From the NCBI RefSeq assembly GCF_018613755.1, contig NZ_JAGGPP010000019.1, positions 78,310-142,309 on the forward strand: a stretch of DNA of 64,000 bases, in the 5' to 3' direction. Numbering within the stretch: the first letter of the stretch is position 1; the number at the start of each line of letters is the position of its first letter. The DNA comes from Arthrobacter sp. ISL-72. GTDB taxonomy: Bacteria; Actinomycetota; Actinomycetes; Actinomycetales; Micrococcaceae. This document shows positions 16,942 through 26,437 of this stretch, piece after piece. Made by a program: the position numbers and the translations under genes. The notes under the pieces were generated by a model. The model was not told the DNA's origin, did no database searches, and worked only from the letters and a program-made list of their open reading frames with translations.

Positions 16942-18984
16942 ATGCGGTCTAAGTTCAAACGTCTCCTCGCCATGATCGGCCTTGTCGGACTGCTGGCGGC
17001 CCCCGCCACTGCAGCCTGGGCGGAAGATCCGGTGACACTCGACCCCGCGTCCAAGATCGTTGACTCCGCCGGCGTGCTGGGCGGCAAGAAGTCCGACGTC
17101 GAGGCAGCCATCAAAAAGCTCGGCGCAGATCACGCCACCGTGCTGCACGTGGTCACCGTCAAGAAGTTCGAAAACCCGACCAATCGGGAAGCCTGGACGG
17201 ACGAGGTGGCTGAAAAAGCCGGCCTTGGCCCGAACGCTTTGATCTTTGCGGTTGCTACCGACACCAAGCAATACATCCTGAATAAAGGCGGGAGCAAGAT
17301 CACCGCGGCCCAACTCGAAAACATCAAGAGCAGTGCCATCGGCCCGGAGCTGGCGAACGGGAACTACGCCCAAGCGGCAATAAACGCCGCGGAGGCCGTC
17401 GGCGACGCGACGGGTGGCGGCAGTGGCAAGCTCCCCTCCGACAACGGCGCCGGCGTAGGCCTCCTGGTGGGCACCGGAGTTGTAGCGGCAGGCGGCGTGG
17501 GAACGTATCTCTATCTTCGGAACCGGCGCAAGAAGGCGGCAGCCTCGAGCGCCAGCTACGGACCGCAAGGCGCCGAGCTGGATCCGCTTGCTTCACTGAG
17601 CGTGGAGGAGCTGCGCAAGAAGAGCGGCTCACTGCTTATTGAAGCCGATAACGCAATCAACTCTAGCGAGCAGGAACTCGGCTTCGCGCAGGCACAGTAC
17701 GGGGACGCCGCCGTCGGGAACTTCACCAAGGCGCTGCAGGAGGCCAAGGGCCACATGTCCGAGTCGTTCAAACTGCAGCAGCAGCTTGACGACCACATCC
17801 CGGACACGGAAGAACAGCAGCGGAGCTGGCTCGGCGAGATCATCCGCCGCTCCGAGGCTGCCCTGGCGTCGCTCCAGGAACAAAAGGCCGACTTCGATTC
17901 ACTGCGCGAACTCGAGAAGAATGCACCGCAAGCCCTTGCCGCAGTGAATGCCGGCGCCAAGGAAGCGGACGCCCGGATCGCAACAGCGGAACAGACCCTC
18001 ACAGGACTTCGCGCCAGGTATGCGGAGAGCGCCCTCGTTCAGGTCTCCGACAACATCGGCCAGGCCAAGGAGCGGCTCGCCTTCGTGCAGAACGCCACGT
18101 CCACCGCACAGGAGAAGCTGGCTTCGGGTGAAGGCAGCCTGGCTGCCGTGGCCGTCCGCGCTGCCGAAGAAAGCCTGCACCAGACCAAGGTGCTGCTCGA
18201 CGCCATCACGAAGGTCTCCGGAAACCTGGATGAGGCACGCAACAGCCTCGAGGCCGCAGTGGTGGACACGTCCCAGGACCTGGCGCAGGCAAAGGCGATC
18301 ATCCAGTCCGGCGCGCATCCCGAGCTTGCCGGACCCGTGGCCGGTGTTGAAGCAGCCCTGGCACGGGTCAAGGCAGAGATCGAAGGCGGGAAGATCGACC
18401 CGATCGCAACCTTGGAACGGGTGGAAACAGCCCACCAGGCGCTGGACCGGTCCCTGACGGGCATCCGCGACCAGCAGGAACAGGCCCGCCGAGCGCAGGC
18501 GTCGCTGCAGCAGACCATCATGTCGGCCCAGGCACAGATCAGCGCCACGTCGGACTACATCACCGCGCGCCGCGGCGGAGTGGGAACCGAGGCCCGGACC
18601 CGTCTGGCCGAAGCACAGCGAAACCTGGACTATGCCTTGTCCATCTCACGCAATGACCCCGTTACGGCCCTGACGTACGCCCAGCAGGCCCACGCCCTGG
18701 CAGCCCAGGCCGCACAGCTCGCCCAAGGGGATGTGGACAGCTTCGGCTACGCAAACCAGGGCTACGGCCGCGGCGGCATGTTCGGCGGCGGTGGCGGCGG
18801 CGGCCTCGGCGGCGCAATCCTCGGCGGCATCCTCATCAACTCCATCCTCAACGGCGGCCACGGCGGCGGAGGCTGGGGCGGTGGCGACGGCGGTGGCGGT
18901 GGCTGGGGCGGCGGCGGCGACTTTGGCGGAGGGGACGTAGGCGGAGGCTGGGGCGGCGACTCTGGCGGCGGCGGCGACTTCTAG
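16942..18984 (+). CDS. TPM-domain membrane protein with coiled coil and Gly-rich tail
   Basis: A 680-residue protein. An N-terminal signal peptide ends near ATAAWAED, then a TPM (YgcG-like) domain spans about residues 33-150, and one membrane helix lies near 173-195 (GVGLLVGTGVVAAGGVG). A long Ala/Gln/Glu-rich helical region, probably coiled coil, runs to about 600. The last ~75 residues are almost only Gly with Asp and Trp, as in many TPM proteins. ATG 16942 has GAAGGG nearby and starts the signal peptide. It precedes pspA on the same strand by 108 bp; TPM and PspA genes are often neighbours, suggesting a joint envelope-stress role. Enzyme activity is unproven. Confidence 0.88.
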   Translation: MRSKFKRLLAMIGLVGLLAAPATAAWAEDPVTLDPASKIVDSAGVLGGKKSDVEAAIKKLGADHATVLHVVTVKKFENPTNREAWTDEVAEKAGLGPNALIFAVATDTKQYILNKGGSKITAAQLENIKSSAIGPELANGNYAQAAINAAEAVGDATGGGSGKLPSDNGAGVGLLVGTGVVAAGGVGTYLYLRNRRKKAAASSASYGPQGAELDPLASLSVEELRKKSGSLLIEADNAINSSEQELGFAQAQYGDAAVGNFTKALQEAKGHMSESFKLQQQLDDHIPDTEEQQRSWLGEIIRRSEAALASLQEQKADFDSLRELEKNAPQALAAVNAGAKEADARIATAEQTLTGLRARYAESALVQVSDNIGQAKERLAFVQNATSTAQEKLASGEGSLAAVAVRAAEESLHQTKVLLDAITKVSGNLDEARNSLEAAVVDTSQDLAQAKAIIQSGAHPELAGPVAGVEAALARVKAEIEGGKIDPIATLERVETAHQALDRSLTGIRDQQEQARRAQASLQQTIMSAQAQISATSDYITARRGGVGTEARTRLAEAQRNLDYALSISRNDPVTALTYAQQAHALAAQAAQLAQGDVDSFGYANQGYGRGGMFGGGGGGGLGGAILGGILINSILNGGHGGGGWGGGDGGGGGWGGGGDFGGGDVGGGWGGDSGGGGDF

Positions 18985-19047
18985 CTGGCTAAAGACTAGG
19001 CGACCGGAACCTTCCGGCCGCGGGGTAGAAGCGGTACATCAACTGTT

Positions 19048-19061
19048 CACTGAATTCAGTG
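19048..19061. promoter_or_regulatory. Perfect 14-bp palindrome upstream of pspA
   Basis: CACTGAATTCAGTG is fully self-complementary and lies 31 bp before the pspA start, in an AT-richer segment between the TPM gene and pspA. This is a plausible binding site for a dimeric regulator; no regulator gene is adjacent. Confidence 0.4.
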
Positions 19062-19092
19062 GCGATTACTGAGCAGGATGAAAGGCAACATC

Positions 19093-19884
19093 ATGGTTAA
19101 GCAGTCCATTTTCGGCCGTATGGCGCAGCTGGCAAAGGCGAATATCAATTCCTTGCTGGACCAGGCCGAAGATCCGCAGAAGATGCTGGACCAGATGGTC
19201 CGGGATTACACCAACAACATTGCCGAGGCTGAATCTGCCGTAGCGCAGACCATCGGCAACCTGCGGATGCTCCAGGATGATTACCGCGAGGACATCAAGA
19301 ATGCCCAGGACTGGGGCAACAAGGCCCTTGCGGCGTCCCGCAAGGCTGATGAGTACCGCGGCAGCGGCGACACCGTCGATGCCCAGAAGTTCGACAACCT
19401 GGCCAAGGTGGCCATCCAGCGCCAGATGGCGGCCGAGAACGAAGCCAAGGCTGCCGAGCCCAGCATCGCCTCCCAGACCGAAGTGGTGGACAAGCTGAAG
19501 TCCGGCCTGGACCAGATGAAGAGCAAGCTCAATGAACTGACCAGCAAGCGCAATGAGCTCGTCGCCCGGTCCAAGACCGCCGCTGCGCAGTCCCAGGTGC
19601 ACGATGCGCTCAAGAGCATTGACTTCATGGACCCCACCAGCGAGGTGGGCCGCTTTGAAGAGAAGATCCGCCGCGAAGAGGCCAAGGTCCGCGGCCAGCA
19701 GGAACTCGCTGCCTCCAGCCTGGACGCACAGTTCAACCAGCTCGAGGACCTCGGCGAACAGACCGAAATCGAGGCGCGGCTCGCAGCGCTGAAGTCAGGT
19801 GGTGCCAAGCCCGCCATCGGATCGTCGGCCAACTCCTCGCCTGCCAGCTCCACTGTTGAAGAAGCTGACTTCGACAAACTCTAA
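19093..19884 (+). CDS. pspA: PspA/IM30 family membrane-stress protein
   Basis: A 263-residue, almost entirely helical protein of the PspA/IM30/Vipp1 (ESCRT-III-like) family, which assembles on the inner face of the cytoplasmic membrane and stabilises it. The N-terminal amphipathic helix region (QSIFGRMAQLAKANINSLLDQ) and the following EDPQKMLDQMVRDY are typical; the rest is coiled coil with a short acidic tail. ATG 19093 was chosen over an ATG five codons upstream because AAAGG lies seven bases before it. It is downstream of the TPM gene and followed by a strong terminator. Confidence 0.93.
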   Translation: MVKQSIFGRMAQLAKANINSLLDQAEDPQKMLDQMVRDYTNNIAEAESAVAQTIGNLRMLQDDYREDIKNAQDWGNKALAASRKADEYRGSGDTVDAQKFDNLAKVAIQRQMAAENEAKAAEPSIASQTEVVDKLKSGLDQMKSKLNELTSKRNELVARSKTAAAQSQVHDALKSIDFMDPTSEVGRFEEKIRREEAKVRGQQELAASSLDAQFNQLEDLGEQTEIEARLAALKSGGAKPAIGSSANSSPASSTVEEADFDKL

Positions 19885-19917
19885 GCAGCTGCTCCGGACT
19901 GGAATCCGGACATCAGA

Positions 19918-19949
19918 AGGCCGGGGTCCCGTAAGGGGCCCCGGCCTTT
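19918..19949 (+). terminator. Rho-independent terminator of pspA
   Basis: A GC-rich stem (AGGCCGGGGTCCC paired with the near-complement ending GGCCT) with a GTAAG loop, followed by TTTCT, about 35 bp after the pspA stop. Confidence 0.85.
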
Positions 19950-19972
19950 CTGCCGGCCTGTACCGTGGGATT

Positions 19973-21400
19973 ATGCCTTCCACCCTCGTCTGGCTCCGCG
20001 ATGACCTTCGACTCGACGACAACCCGGCGCTGGCAGACGCAGCTGAACTGGGCCATGCCCTCACCGTCCTGTACGTGCTGGACGAGGAGTCCGACTGTGT
20101 CAGGCCGCTGGGCGGGGCAGCAAATGGTGGCTGCATCATTCCCTGGCGGCCCTCGCCGCCAGTCTGGAAGCCGCGGGTTCGCGGCTCGTCCTGCGCCGGG
20201 GTGCCGCAGCCGGCATAGTCCAGGACGTCGCAGAGGCCACTGAAGCCACCCATCTCAGGTGGAACCGCAGGTACGGCGGCCCCGAACGCAGCATCGACGC
20301 CAGCGTCAAGGCCTGGGCCGCGGACAAGGGCCTTGATGCCGCCAGTTTTCAGGCCAGCCTCCTTTTCGAGCCGTGGACGGTCCGGACCGGAGCGCGCGGA
20401 CCGTACAAGGTGTTTACGCCCTTCTGGCGTGCCTGCCTCGAGGGCGGCGAGCCTCGCATGCCCCTCGAGGCCCCGCAGAGCCTTCCCGAGCCAACGGCCA
20501 ACACGGTCGGCGTCCTGCCGCCAAGCGATGACCAGGACAGCTGGGGACTGCTCCCCCACGGGCCGGACTGGAGCGGCGGGCTCGCGGAAGCCTGGACGCC
20601 CGGCGAAGAGGGCGCGCACGACCGCCTCGAGGACTTCCTGGACGGCCCTGTCGGGGACTATGGAACCGGCCGGGACCGGCCGGGAGTCGAAGGCACCAGC
20701 CGCCTTTCGCCCCACCTTCGCTTCGGCGAAATCAGCCCGTTCCGCGTCTGGCACGCGCTCCGTGAGCGCTTCCCGCGCCAGGCACCCGCCGACGTCGGGA
20801 TATTCCGCTCGGAACTGGGCTGGCGCGAGTTCTGCTGGCAGCTTCTGTACGAAAACCCGGCGCTGGCCACCCGGAACTACCGTCCCGAATTCGACCGCTT
20901 CGAGTGGCAAACGCCGTCGGATGTTGAGCTGAAAGCGTGGCAGCAGGGCCGCACAGGGTATCCGCTGGTGGACGCCGGAATGCGTCAGCTGTGCCAGACA
21001 GGCTGGATGGATGCACAACCGTGTCCGCATGGCGGCTGCATCGTTCCTGGTGAAGGACCTGCTGGCTGACTGGAGGCTGGGCGAGGCCTGGTTCTGGGAC
21101 ACCCTGGTGGCTGCCGACGCCGCCAGCAATCCGGCCAACTGGCAATGGGTGGCCGGATCCGGAGCGGATGCCTCCCCCTTTTTCCGGATCTTCAACCCCG
21201 TGACGCAGAGCAAGAAGTTCGACTCCGCGGGCCGCTACCTGCGGGAATTCCTACCGGAGCTCGCCGGAATGGATGACAAAAAGATCCATGAACCTTGGAA
21301 AGCCCCGGAAGAAGCCGACGGCTATCCGGAGCCTGTAGTGGGGCTGGCGGAGTCGCGCGAGCGGGCACTTGGGACCTACCAGAGGCTCAAGGACAGCTGA
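19973..21400 (+). pseudogene. phr: Deoxyribodipyrimidine photolyase gene broken by two frameshifts
   Basis: Joined across three frames, the translation is a normal-length class I CPD photolyase: it begins PSTLVWLRDDLRLDDNPA, has SRLSPHLRFGEISP and ELGWREFCWQLL in the middle, and ends with GWMHNRVRMAAASFLVKDLL and ASNPANWQWVAGSG. The first shift is at about 20118-20127, where one base is missing before WWLHHSLAALAASL. The second is at 21003-21014, where ATGG is tandemly duplicated (TGGATGGATGCAC) just before the HNRVRM motif. Between them the reading is in another frame, so no full protein can be made without two corrections. FAD-binding residues are otherwise intact, suggesting recent loss or a sequencing error. 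Photoreactivation would be lost if real. Confidence 0.88.
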
Positions 21401-21435
21401 CGGCTCCCCGCGCTGTAGTCCCGGCAGCTTCCTGG

Positions 21436-22374
21436 TCAGCGGCTGCTGACCTTGCCCATCAGGGAGGCAATGGGGCTCAGGAAAAGCGGGCGGGCCAGGA
21501 ACCACGCCGCGACCATCACGACGATGGACGCTGCGAAGATGCCGAAGCCGAGCCAGCTGACGTCGTCATTGGCGGCGTACATGTGGTTCAGGTTCCGGAG
21601 CACGCCGGTAGCGAGCACCAGGAAGACGTGCACCACGATGAAGGCCACAAAGTAGATCATCACCGGAAAGTGCACGGCGCGGGCGGCCTCGATCGGGTAG
21701 GCCTTGTTCAACCCCTTGGCATTCTTGGGCCAGGCCGAGGACATCCGCAGCCCCGTGATGAAGGCCAGGGGCGCGGCGATGAAGACGGTGATGAAGTACG
21801 TCAGCAGCTGCAGGGCGTTGTAGTTCACCCAGCCGTTCTCGGTGGGCCAGTTCAGTGAGGCGTACTGCAGCGCAGCCGAGAGCGCGTTGGGGAAGACATC
21901 CCAGCTGGTGGGCACGATCCGCGCCCACTGGCCTGTGGCGAAAAGGAGGATGGCAAACACAACGCCGTTGAGGATCCACAGTGTGTCGAGGACGAGGTGG
22001 AACCAGATGGCAAGGCTGATCTTCGTGGGTGCGGTCCTGGTGCGGATCAGGCCCTTGTTGTTCCGGGTCCAGTAGGCAGCCGGGCGGGTCTGCGTGCGAA
22101 CCTGCCACCCGGTACGGATGATCAGCAGCAAGAAGAAGCCGTTGAGGAAGTGTTGCCAGCCCAACCAGGCCGGGAAGCCCACGGGAGTACCCTCAGGCAG
22201 CCGTGAATGGCCCGGGTATGCCGCCAGGAAGTCCTGCACGCCGGCAAGCCCTGTGACCCACCTGGCGAGCAGCACCACGAGAAGCAGGGCAACGAGCGCA
22301 GCGGGCACCGCCCAGTACAGTTTGGCCCACTTGCTCTTTGCAGTTCCGGACTTCTTCTTGGTTGGTAGTGACAT
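21436..22374 (-). CDS. Cytochrome b561/b6-type integral membrane protein
   Basis: A 312-residue protein with about five or six membrane segments. Histidines sit inside helices at WQHFLNGFF, IWFHLVLDTLWI, RAVHFPVMIYF and VVHVFLVLAT, the arrangement of di-haem cytochrome b subunits that link a soluble dehydrogenase or reductase to the quinone pool. A Lys-rich N-terminus precedes the first helix. ATG 22374 has GAGAGGA about ten bases upstream. No catalytic partner such as a molybdopterin oxidoreductase lies next to it. It ends 35 bp from the broken photolyase gene, convergently. The haem is predicted, and the redox partner is unknown. Confidence 0.8.
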   Translation of the reverse strand: MSLPTKKKSGTAKSKWAKLYWAVPAALVALLLVVLLARWVTGLAGVQDFLAAYPGHSRLPEGTPVGFPAWLGWQHFLNGFFLLLIIRTGWQVRTQTRPAAYWTRNNKGLIRTRTAPTKISLAIWFHLVLDTLWILNGVVFAILLFATGQWARIVPTSWDVFPNALSAALQYASLNWPTENGWVNYNALQLLTYFITVFIAAPLAFITGLRMSSAWPKNAKGLNKAYPIEAARAVHFPVMIYFVAFIVVHVFLVLATGVLRNLNHMYAANDDVSWLGFGIFAASIVVMVAAWFLARPLFLSPIASLMGKVSSR

Positions 22375-22731
22375 CGAACAGCATTCCTCTCGAGAATGAT
22401 CGACTAGTAACGTGGGCGGATCCATCCCTGCCGGGCTGCACCGGCAGGAGCGCCGACTGGGTTAAGCGCGCCTTAATAGCTTGAATCATGAACGGCGGAA
22501 GAGCGAACCCGTGCGCGGCTAGGGTCATGCCCCGCAACATAAGATCCGTTCCCTGGAAACAACCGCCTGCCATTGCGGTACATCGTTGAACAGCCTCGTG
22601 GCTCAGCGGTGTTGCCTCCGGAAATGAGAATACTAGGAAATGCTAGTAGTTGGGGAGGCCCGGGCAATGTCCGATGCCGGCAACGAGAAAGGCCCTGGCC
22701 GGGATACTTCCCGGCCAGGGCCTTCATATAG
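22375..22731. other. 357-bp gap upstream of the cytochrome b gene
   Basis: No coding sequence is supported here. It holds the presumed leftward promoter region of the cytochrome b gene, an ACTAG/CTAGT inverted repeat at about 22630-22645, and the terminator of the first tRNA gene at its right end. Confidence 0.5.
22689..22724 (-). terminator. Terminator of initiator tRNA copy 1
   Basis: A perfect 15-bp stem (22689-22703 with 22710-22724) and a six-base loop. Read leftward it is followed by TCTCG, just downstream of the tRNA gene. Confidence 0.8.
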
Positions 22732-22805
22732 TTGCGGGGACAGGATTTGAACCTGTGACCTCTGGGTTATGAGCCCAGCGAGCTACCGAACTGCTCCACC
22801 CCGCG
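22732..22805 (-). tRNA. tRNA-fMet (initiator), anticodon CAU, copy 1
   Basis: 74 nt without an encoded CCA. On the minus strand the gene begins CGCGGGGTGGAGCAG and ends CCCCGCAA. Initiator features are present: the first base C faces A72 (no Watson-Crick pair), and the anticodon stem carries GGG/CCC pairs around CTCATAA. The T arm GGTTCAAATCC is normal. Confidence 0.96.
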
Positions 22806-22939
22806 TCGCTTGATAAACACTACCCTACTTTTCCGACCGTCCCGACCACTCCCCGTTCGGACCGCCGGTGGACTGCCGGCGGACTCCCCGAACCAGTGTT
22901 CCGTCCGGAGGGAAATCCGGCTCGGACGGCAGCAAAGCA

Positions 22940-22977
22940 AAAAGTCCGGAATTCCCTTGCGGGAATTCCGGACTTTT
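22940..22977 (-). terminator. Terminator of initiator tRNA copy 2
   Basis: A perfect 17-bp inverted repeat (22940-22956 with 22961-22977), loop TTGC. Leftward transcripts end in TTTTTGCTTTGC just beyond the stem. It lies 9 bp downstream of the second tRNA gene. Confidence 0.85.
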
Positions 22978-22985
22978 CCTTCAGT

Positions 22986-23059
22986 TGCGGGGACAGGATT
23001 TGAACCTGTGACCTCTGGGTTATGAGCCCAGCGAGCTACCGAACTGCTCCACCCCGCGT
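22986..23059 (-). tRNA. tRNA-fMet (initiator), anticodon CAU, copy 2
   Basis: Identical over its 74 nt to the copy at 22732-22805, including the C1-A72 mismatch and the GGG/CCC anticodon stem. Flanking sequences differ apart from a few adjacent bases. The two copies are 180 bp apart and both are read leftward with separate terminators. Confidence 0.96.
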
Positions 23060-23187
23060 CGCAAGAACAACATTACCCGCCGGTGAACTTCAGACCAAAT
23101 TGAGGGGACGTGATCTGTGTCTCGGCCTGCCGGGATGGCCTCCCGGCAAGCCACATACTCCCGAAGTCGCTGCTTTTCGGGGGTACG

Positions 23188-23231
23188 GCAAAAGCCGGCT
23201 CCCCTGTCCTCGCGGAAGGGGAACCGGCCTT
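23188..23231 (-). terminator. Hairpin terminator after the UPF0182 gene
   Basis: An imperfect 15-bp stem (23191-23205 with 23217-23231) followed, reading leftward, by CTTTTGCC. It sits about 40 bp beyond the stop of the UPF0182 gene and upstream of the tRNA genes. Confidence 0.65.
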
Positions 23232-23268
23232 CTTTCACCTGCTTTTAGCTGTCCGGTTTAGCCGCGGG

Positions 23269-26200
23269 TTAGCTGCTTGGCGAGGGCGACGGCGTCGCGG
23301 CGGCCGACGGGTTGGCTGTGGGGGCCGGCGTGGGAGAAGCACCTTCAACGCCGAGCTTGGCTTCGGCGTCGATCGCCTTCTGCAGAGCGGCGGACAGCTT
23401 CTTCTGCTGCTCGCCGTAGGCCGCGAAGTCACCCTTGGCCAGGGCCTCCTGGCCTGCCCGGATGGCCGCGTTGGCCTCGTCCAGGGCCGCCTTCAGCTCC
23501 GCCTTGGCGTCCGTGCCGCCGGTGGCCGGCGGCGCTGTGCCGCCACCAGTCGTCGGAGGCGTCTGGCCGTTGTTGGCTGAGTCACCGGCCGTGGCTCCCG
23601 AATTGCCGCCGAAGAGCTGGTTCAGCGCATCATCAAGCGTCGGCGCGAAGCCGATCTTGTCGCCGAACGCCACCAGCACGCGCTGGAGCGTGGGGTACGA
23701 CGTTTCGCCCGTGGACCGCAGGTAGACGGGCTGGACGTACAACAGACCGCCGCCCACCGGGAGGGTCAGCAGGTTGCCGTTCAGGACAGCGGACGCGCCC
23801 TGCCGGAGCAGGTTCAGGGCCTGGGACACTGTGGGGTCCGAGTTGAACTTGTTCTGGGCCTGGCCCGGGCCGGGAACCTGGGCCTCCGGCGGAATCTGCA
23901 GTAACCTGAGCTGCCCGTAGCTTTCGGCCTTGACGCCCTTCTGGTTACCGGCGTCTGAGTCCGCGGCGAGGAATCCGTAAAGCACGTTCCGGGCTGTGCC
24001 GTTGACCACCTGCGGAATGAACGAGGACGTCAGCTGGAACGCGGGCTTGTCCTGGTCAGGCATCTGCAGGGACATGTAGAACGGCGGCTGCTTGACCTCT
24101 TCCTTGACCGTGGGATCGTTCGGCACGGACCAGGCGTCATTGTTCGTGTAGAAGTTGTCCGGCTGGGTGACGTGGTAGCGGCCCAGCAGTTCGCGCTGGA
24201 CCTTGAACAGGTCCTCGGGGTAGCGGACGTGGCTCATGAGCGCGCCGGACATCTCCGAGTAGGGCTTCAACGATGTCGGGAAGATGTTCTGCCAGGCCTT
24301 CAGTACCGGGTCCTGGTCGTCCCAGGCGTACAGGGTTACCGAGCCGTCGTACGCGTCAACCGTCGCCTTCACGGAGTTACGGATGTAGTTCACCGAGCTG
24401 TTGGGCAGGGCCACGGTGCGCCCGGCCGTAGTCTGTGAATCTGCCGTCGCGGCGGAAAGTTGCTCCTGCTGCGAGTACGGGTAGTACTGGCTCGTGGTGT
24501 AGCCGTCCACGATCCACTTCACCCGGCCGTCCACCACTGCCGGGTAGGCGTTGCCGTCGACGGTGAGGTAGGGCGCAACCTTTTCAACGCGGTCCCGCGG
24601 ATTGCGGTCGTAGAGGATCTGCGATTCCGCGTTCACGCCGTCGGACAGCAGGAGGTCCGAGGACTGGAACTTGATGGCGTAGAGGACCTTGTTGAAGAAG
24701 CTGCCGACGTTCGGCCCGCCGTTGCCGGTGAAGGTGTACTGGGTCTCGCCGTCGCCTTCCTTGCCGGCGGGGCGGTCCTGTTCGCGGTGCTGGGAACCGT
24801 CCGGGGCTCCGACGATGGAGTATTCGGGCGAGTTTTCGCCGAAGTAGATCCTGGGCTGGTAGCTGGAATCGTTGCCAAGGACGCCGGTGGACGGAATGCC
24901 GGCCTGCAGGAACTCAGGCTTTCCGTCTGCTGTGAACTTGTTGCCCTTGGCCGCCACTACGCCGTAACCGTGCGTGTAGACCACGTGCCGGTTCAGCCAG
25001 GACTGCTGGTTGGCGCTGAGGCCGTCCGGGTTCAGCTCGCGGACGGCGATCACGGTGTCCTGGACCTTGCCGTCAACTTCGTACCGGTCCACGTTCAGGG
25101 CGCTCGGGAACTGGTAGTAAGGCCGGTACTGCTCCAACTGGGAGAACGCGTCCGAAATCAGGTTCGGGTCCAGGAGCCGGATGTTGGCGGTGGTCTGGGC
25201 GTCCGGGGCCAGGGCGCCGGTGGTCGCATTCGTGGTGGCGTTATACCGATCTTCCTGTACCTTATCCAGGCCGTAGGCGGAGCGGGTCATGCTGATGTTC
25301 CGCTCGATGAACGGCTTTTCCAGGGTCTGTTCGGACGGGCGCACCTGGAACTGCTGGATGACCCACGGGTAGACGCCGCCGGCCAGGATGGAGGTAATGA
25401 CCAGCATTGCCGTGCCGATCACGGGCAGGCGCCATTTGCCGATCACGGCCGCAATGATGAACAGGATGGCCACCAGCGCGGCGGCAACAGCCAGGATCGA
25501 CTTGGTGGGGATGACGGCGTTGACGTCCGTGTAGAGTGCGCCGGACCAGCGTCCGTTGCTGTTCTGCACCGCGGAATAGCGGTCCAGCCAGAAGTTCACG
25601 CCGAGCAGCAGCAGGAAGACTGCGCCGGTGACGGCGAGGTGGATCTGGGCGGCACGGCTGGTGAACATGCCGCGTTCCATGATCCGGATGCTGCCGTACA
25701 GGTAGTGCGTGAGAATGCCCGCAATGCCTGCAACCACAGTGACGCTGATGAGGAAGCCCGTGATGAAACCGAGGAAAGGCAGGGTCATCAGGTAGAAGCT
25801 GATGTCCAGGTGGAACTGCGGATCGTTCTGGCCGAACTGCTCCTGGTTAAAGAACAGCAGCACTTTCTGCCATTGACTGGCGGCGGCACTTCCTGCGAAG
25901 AGGCCGAACAGCACCGGGAGTCCGACCATGACAACCCTGCGGACGGGTTCCAGCTGGGCCTGGTAGCGGTTCAGGTTGTCCCTGATCTCGGAGTCCGGGG
26001 CGTAGACAGGACGCGCATGGTACGCAATGCGGATGGCATAGAACATCGCCAGGAACATCAGCGCGAAGCCGATCAGGAAGATGACAATCCGGGCAAGGTT
26101 CTCCGTGAGGAAGACTTCGAAGAACCCGAGCTGCTGGTACCAGAGAACATCGGTCCATACGTTGGCGAAGAAGATGAATCCGACCACAACCAGTGCTACG

Positions 26201-26277
26201 ACGATCAACGTCGGCGTCAAGGCACCTCGCCTTGGCTGGGGTCTTCCGGGCGGAGTGGAGCTGGCAGGACGGGACAA
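23269..26277 (-). CDS. UPF0182 family large membrane protein
   Basis: A 1002-residue protein of the UPF0182/COG1615 family, conserved in actinobacteria and of unknown biochemical role. The N-terminal third has about seven membrane helices (for example [20 protein letters not shown] and [20 protein letters not shown]). A large extracytoplasmic domain follows, and the C-terminus is Ala/Pro/Thr-rich with a helical segment (about residues 905-985). The length matches the family. It is on the same strand as the YlbL-type protease gene but 160 bp from it. Mycobacterial relatives (Rv3193c) sit in the same gene order. Confidence 0.93.
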   Translation of the reverse strand: MSRPASSTPPGRPQPRRGALTPTLIVVALVVVGFIFFANVWTDVLWYQQLGFFEVFLTENLARIVIFLIGFALMFLAMFYAIRIAYHARPVYAPDSEIRDNLNRYQAQLEPVRRVVMVGLPVLFGLFAGSAAASQWQKVLLFFNQEQFGQNDPQFHLDISFYLMTLPFLGFITGFLISVTVVAGIAGILTHYLYGSIRIMERGMFTSRAAQIHLAVTGAVFLLLLGVNFWLDRYSAVQNSNGRWSGALYTDVNAVIPTKSILAVAAALVAILFIIAAVIGKWRLPVIGTAMLVITSILAGGVYPWVIQQFQVRPSEQTLEKPFIERNISMTRSAYGLDKVQEDRYNATTNATTGALAPDAQTTANIRLLDPNLISDAFSQLEQYRPYYQFPSALNVDRYEVDGKVQDTVIAVRELNPDGLSANQQSWLNRHVVYTHGYGVVAAKGNKFTADGKPEFLQAGIPSTGVLGNDSSYQPRIYFGENSPEYSIVGAPDGSQHREQDRPAGKEGDGETQYTFTGNGGPNVGSFFNKVLYAIKFQSSDLLLSDGVNAESQILYDRNPRDRVEKVAPYLTVDGNAYPAVVDGRVKWIVDGYTTSQYYPYSQQEQLSAATADSQTTAGRTVALPNSSVNYIRNSVKATVDAYDGSVTLYAWDDQDPVLKAWQNIFPTSLKPYSEMSGALMSHVRYPEDLFKVQRELLGRYHVTQPDNFYTNNDAWSVPNDPTVKEEVKQPPFYMSLQMPDQDKPAFQLTSSFIPQVVNGTARNVLYGFLAADSDAGNQKGVKAESYGQLRLLQIPPEAQVPGPGQAQNKFNSDPTVSQALNLLRQGASAVLNGNLLTLPVGGGLLYVQPVYLRSTGETSYPTLQRVLVAFGDKIGFAPTLDDALNQLFGGNSGATAGDSANNGQTPPTTGGGTAPPATGGTDAKAELKAALDEANAAIRAGQEALAKGDFAAYGEQQKKLSAALQKAIDAEAKLGVEGASPTPAPTANPSAAATPSPSPSS

Positions 26278-26437
26278 ACTCGGTACCTCATAGCTGGTTG
26301 TCTGTAGCTGGTCTTGTCAAAAATCAGAGTGCGCGTGATGTTGTGATGCTCGGACCGGCGCATCACCCCGGATGCGGGGCGCAACGCCAGCCAATAGGTG
26401 CCACGAGTGGCAGTGATGCTTAGTTCCTGCAATTAGT

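Noticed and set aside
19973..21400. Programmed frameshifting in the photolyase gene
   Set aside because: No slippery heptamer plus pseudoknot was seen at either shift; a 4-bp tandem duplication fits mutation better.
24460..26307. 615-codon frame antisense to the UPF0182 gene
   Set aside because: A shadow of codon bias in the UPF0182 gene, which has clear membrane helices and family length.
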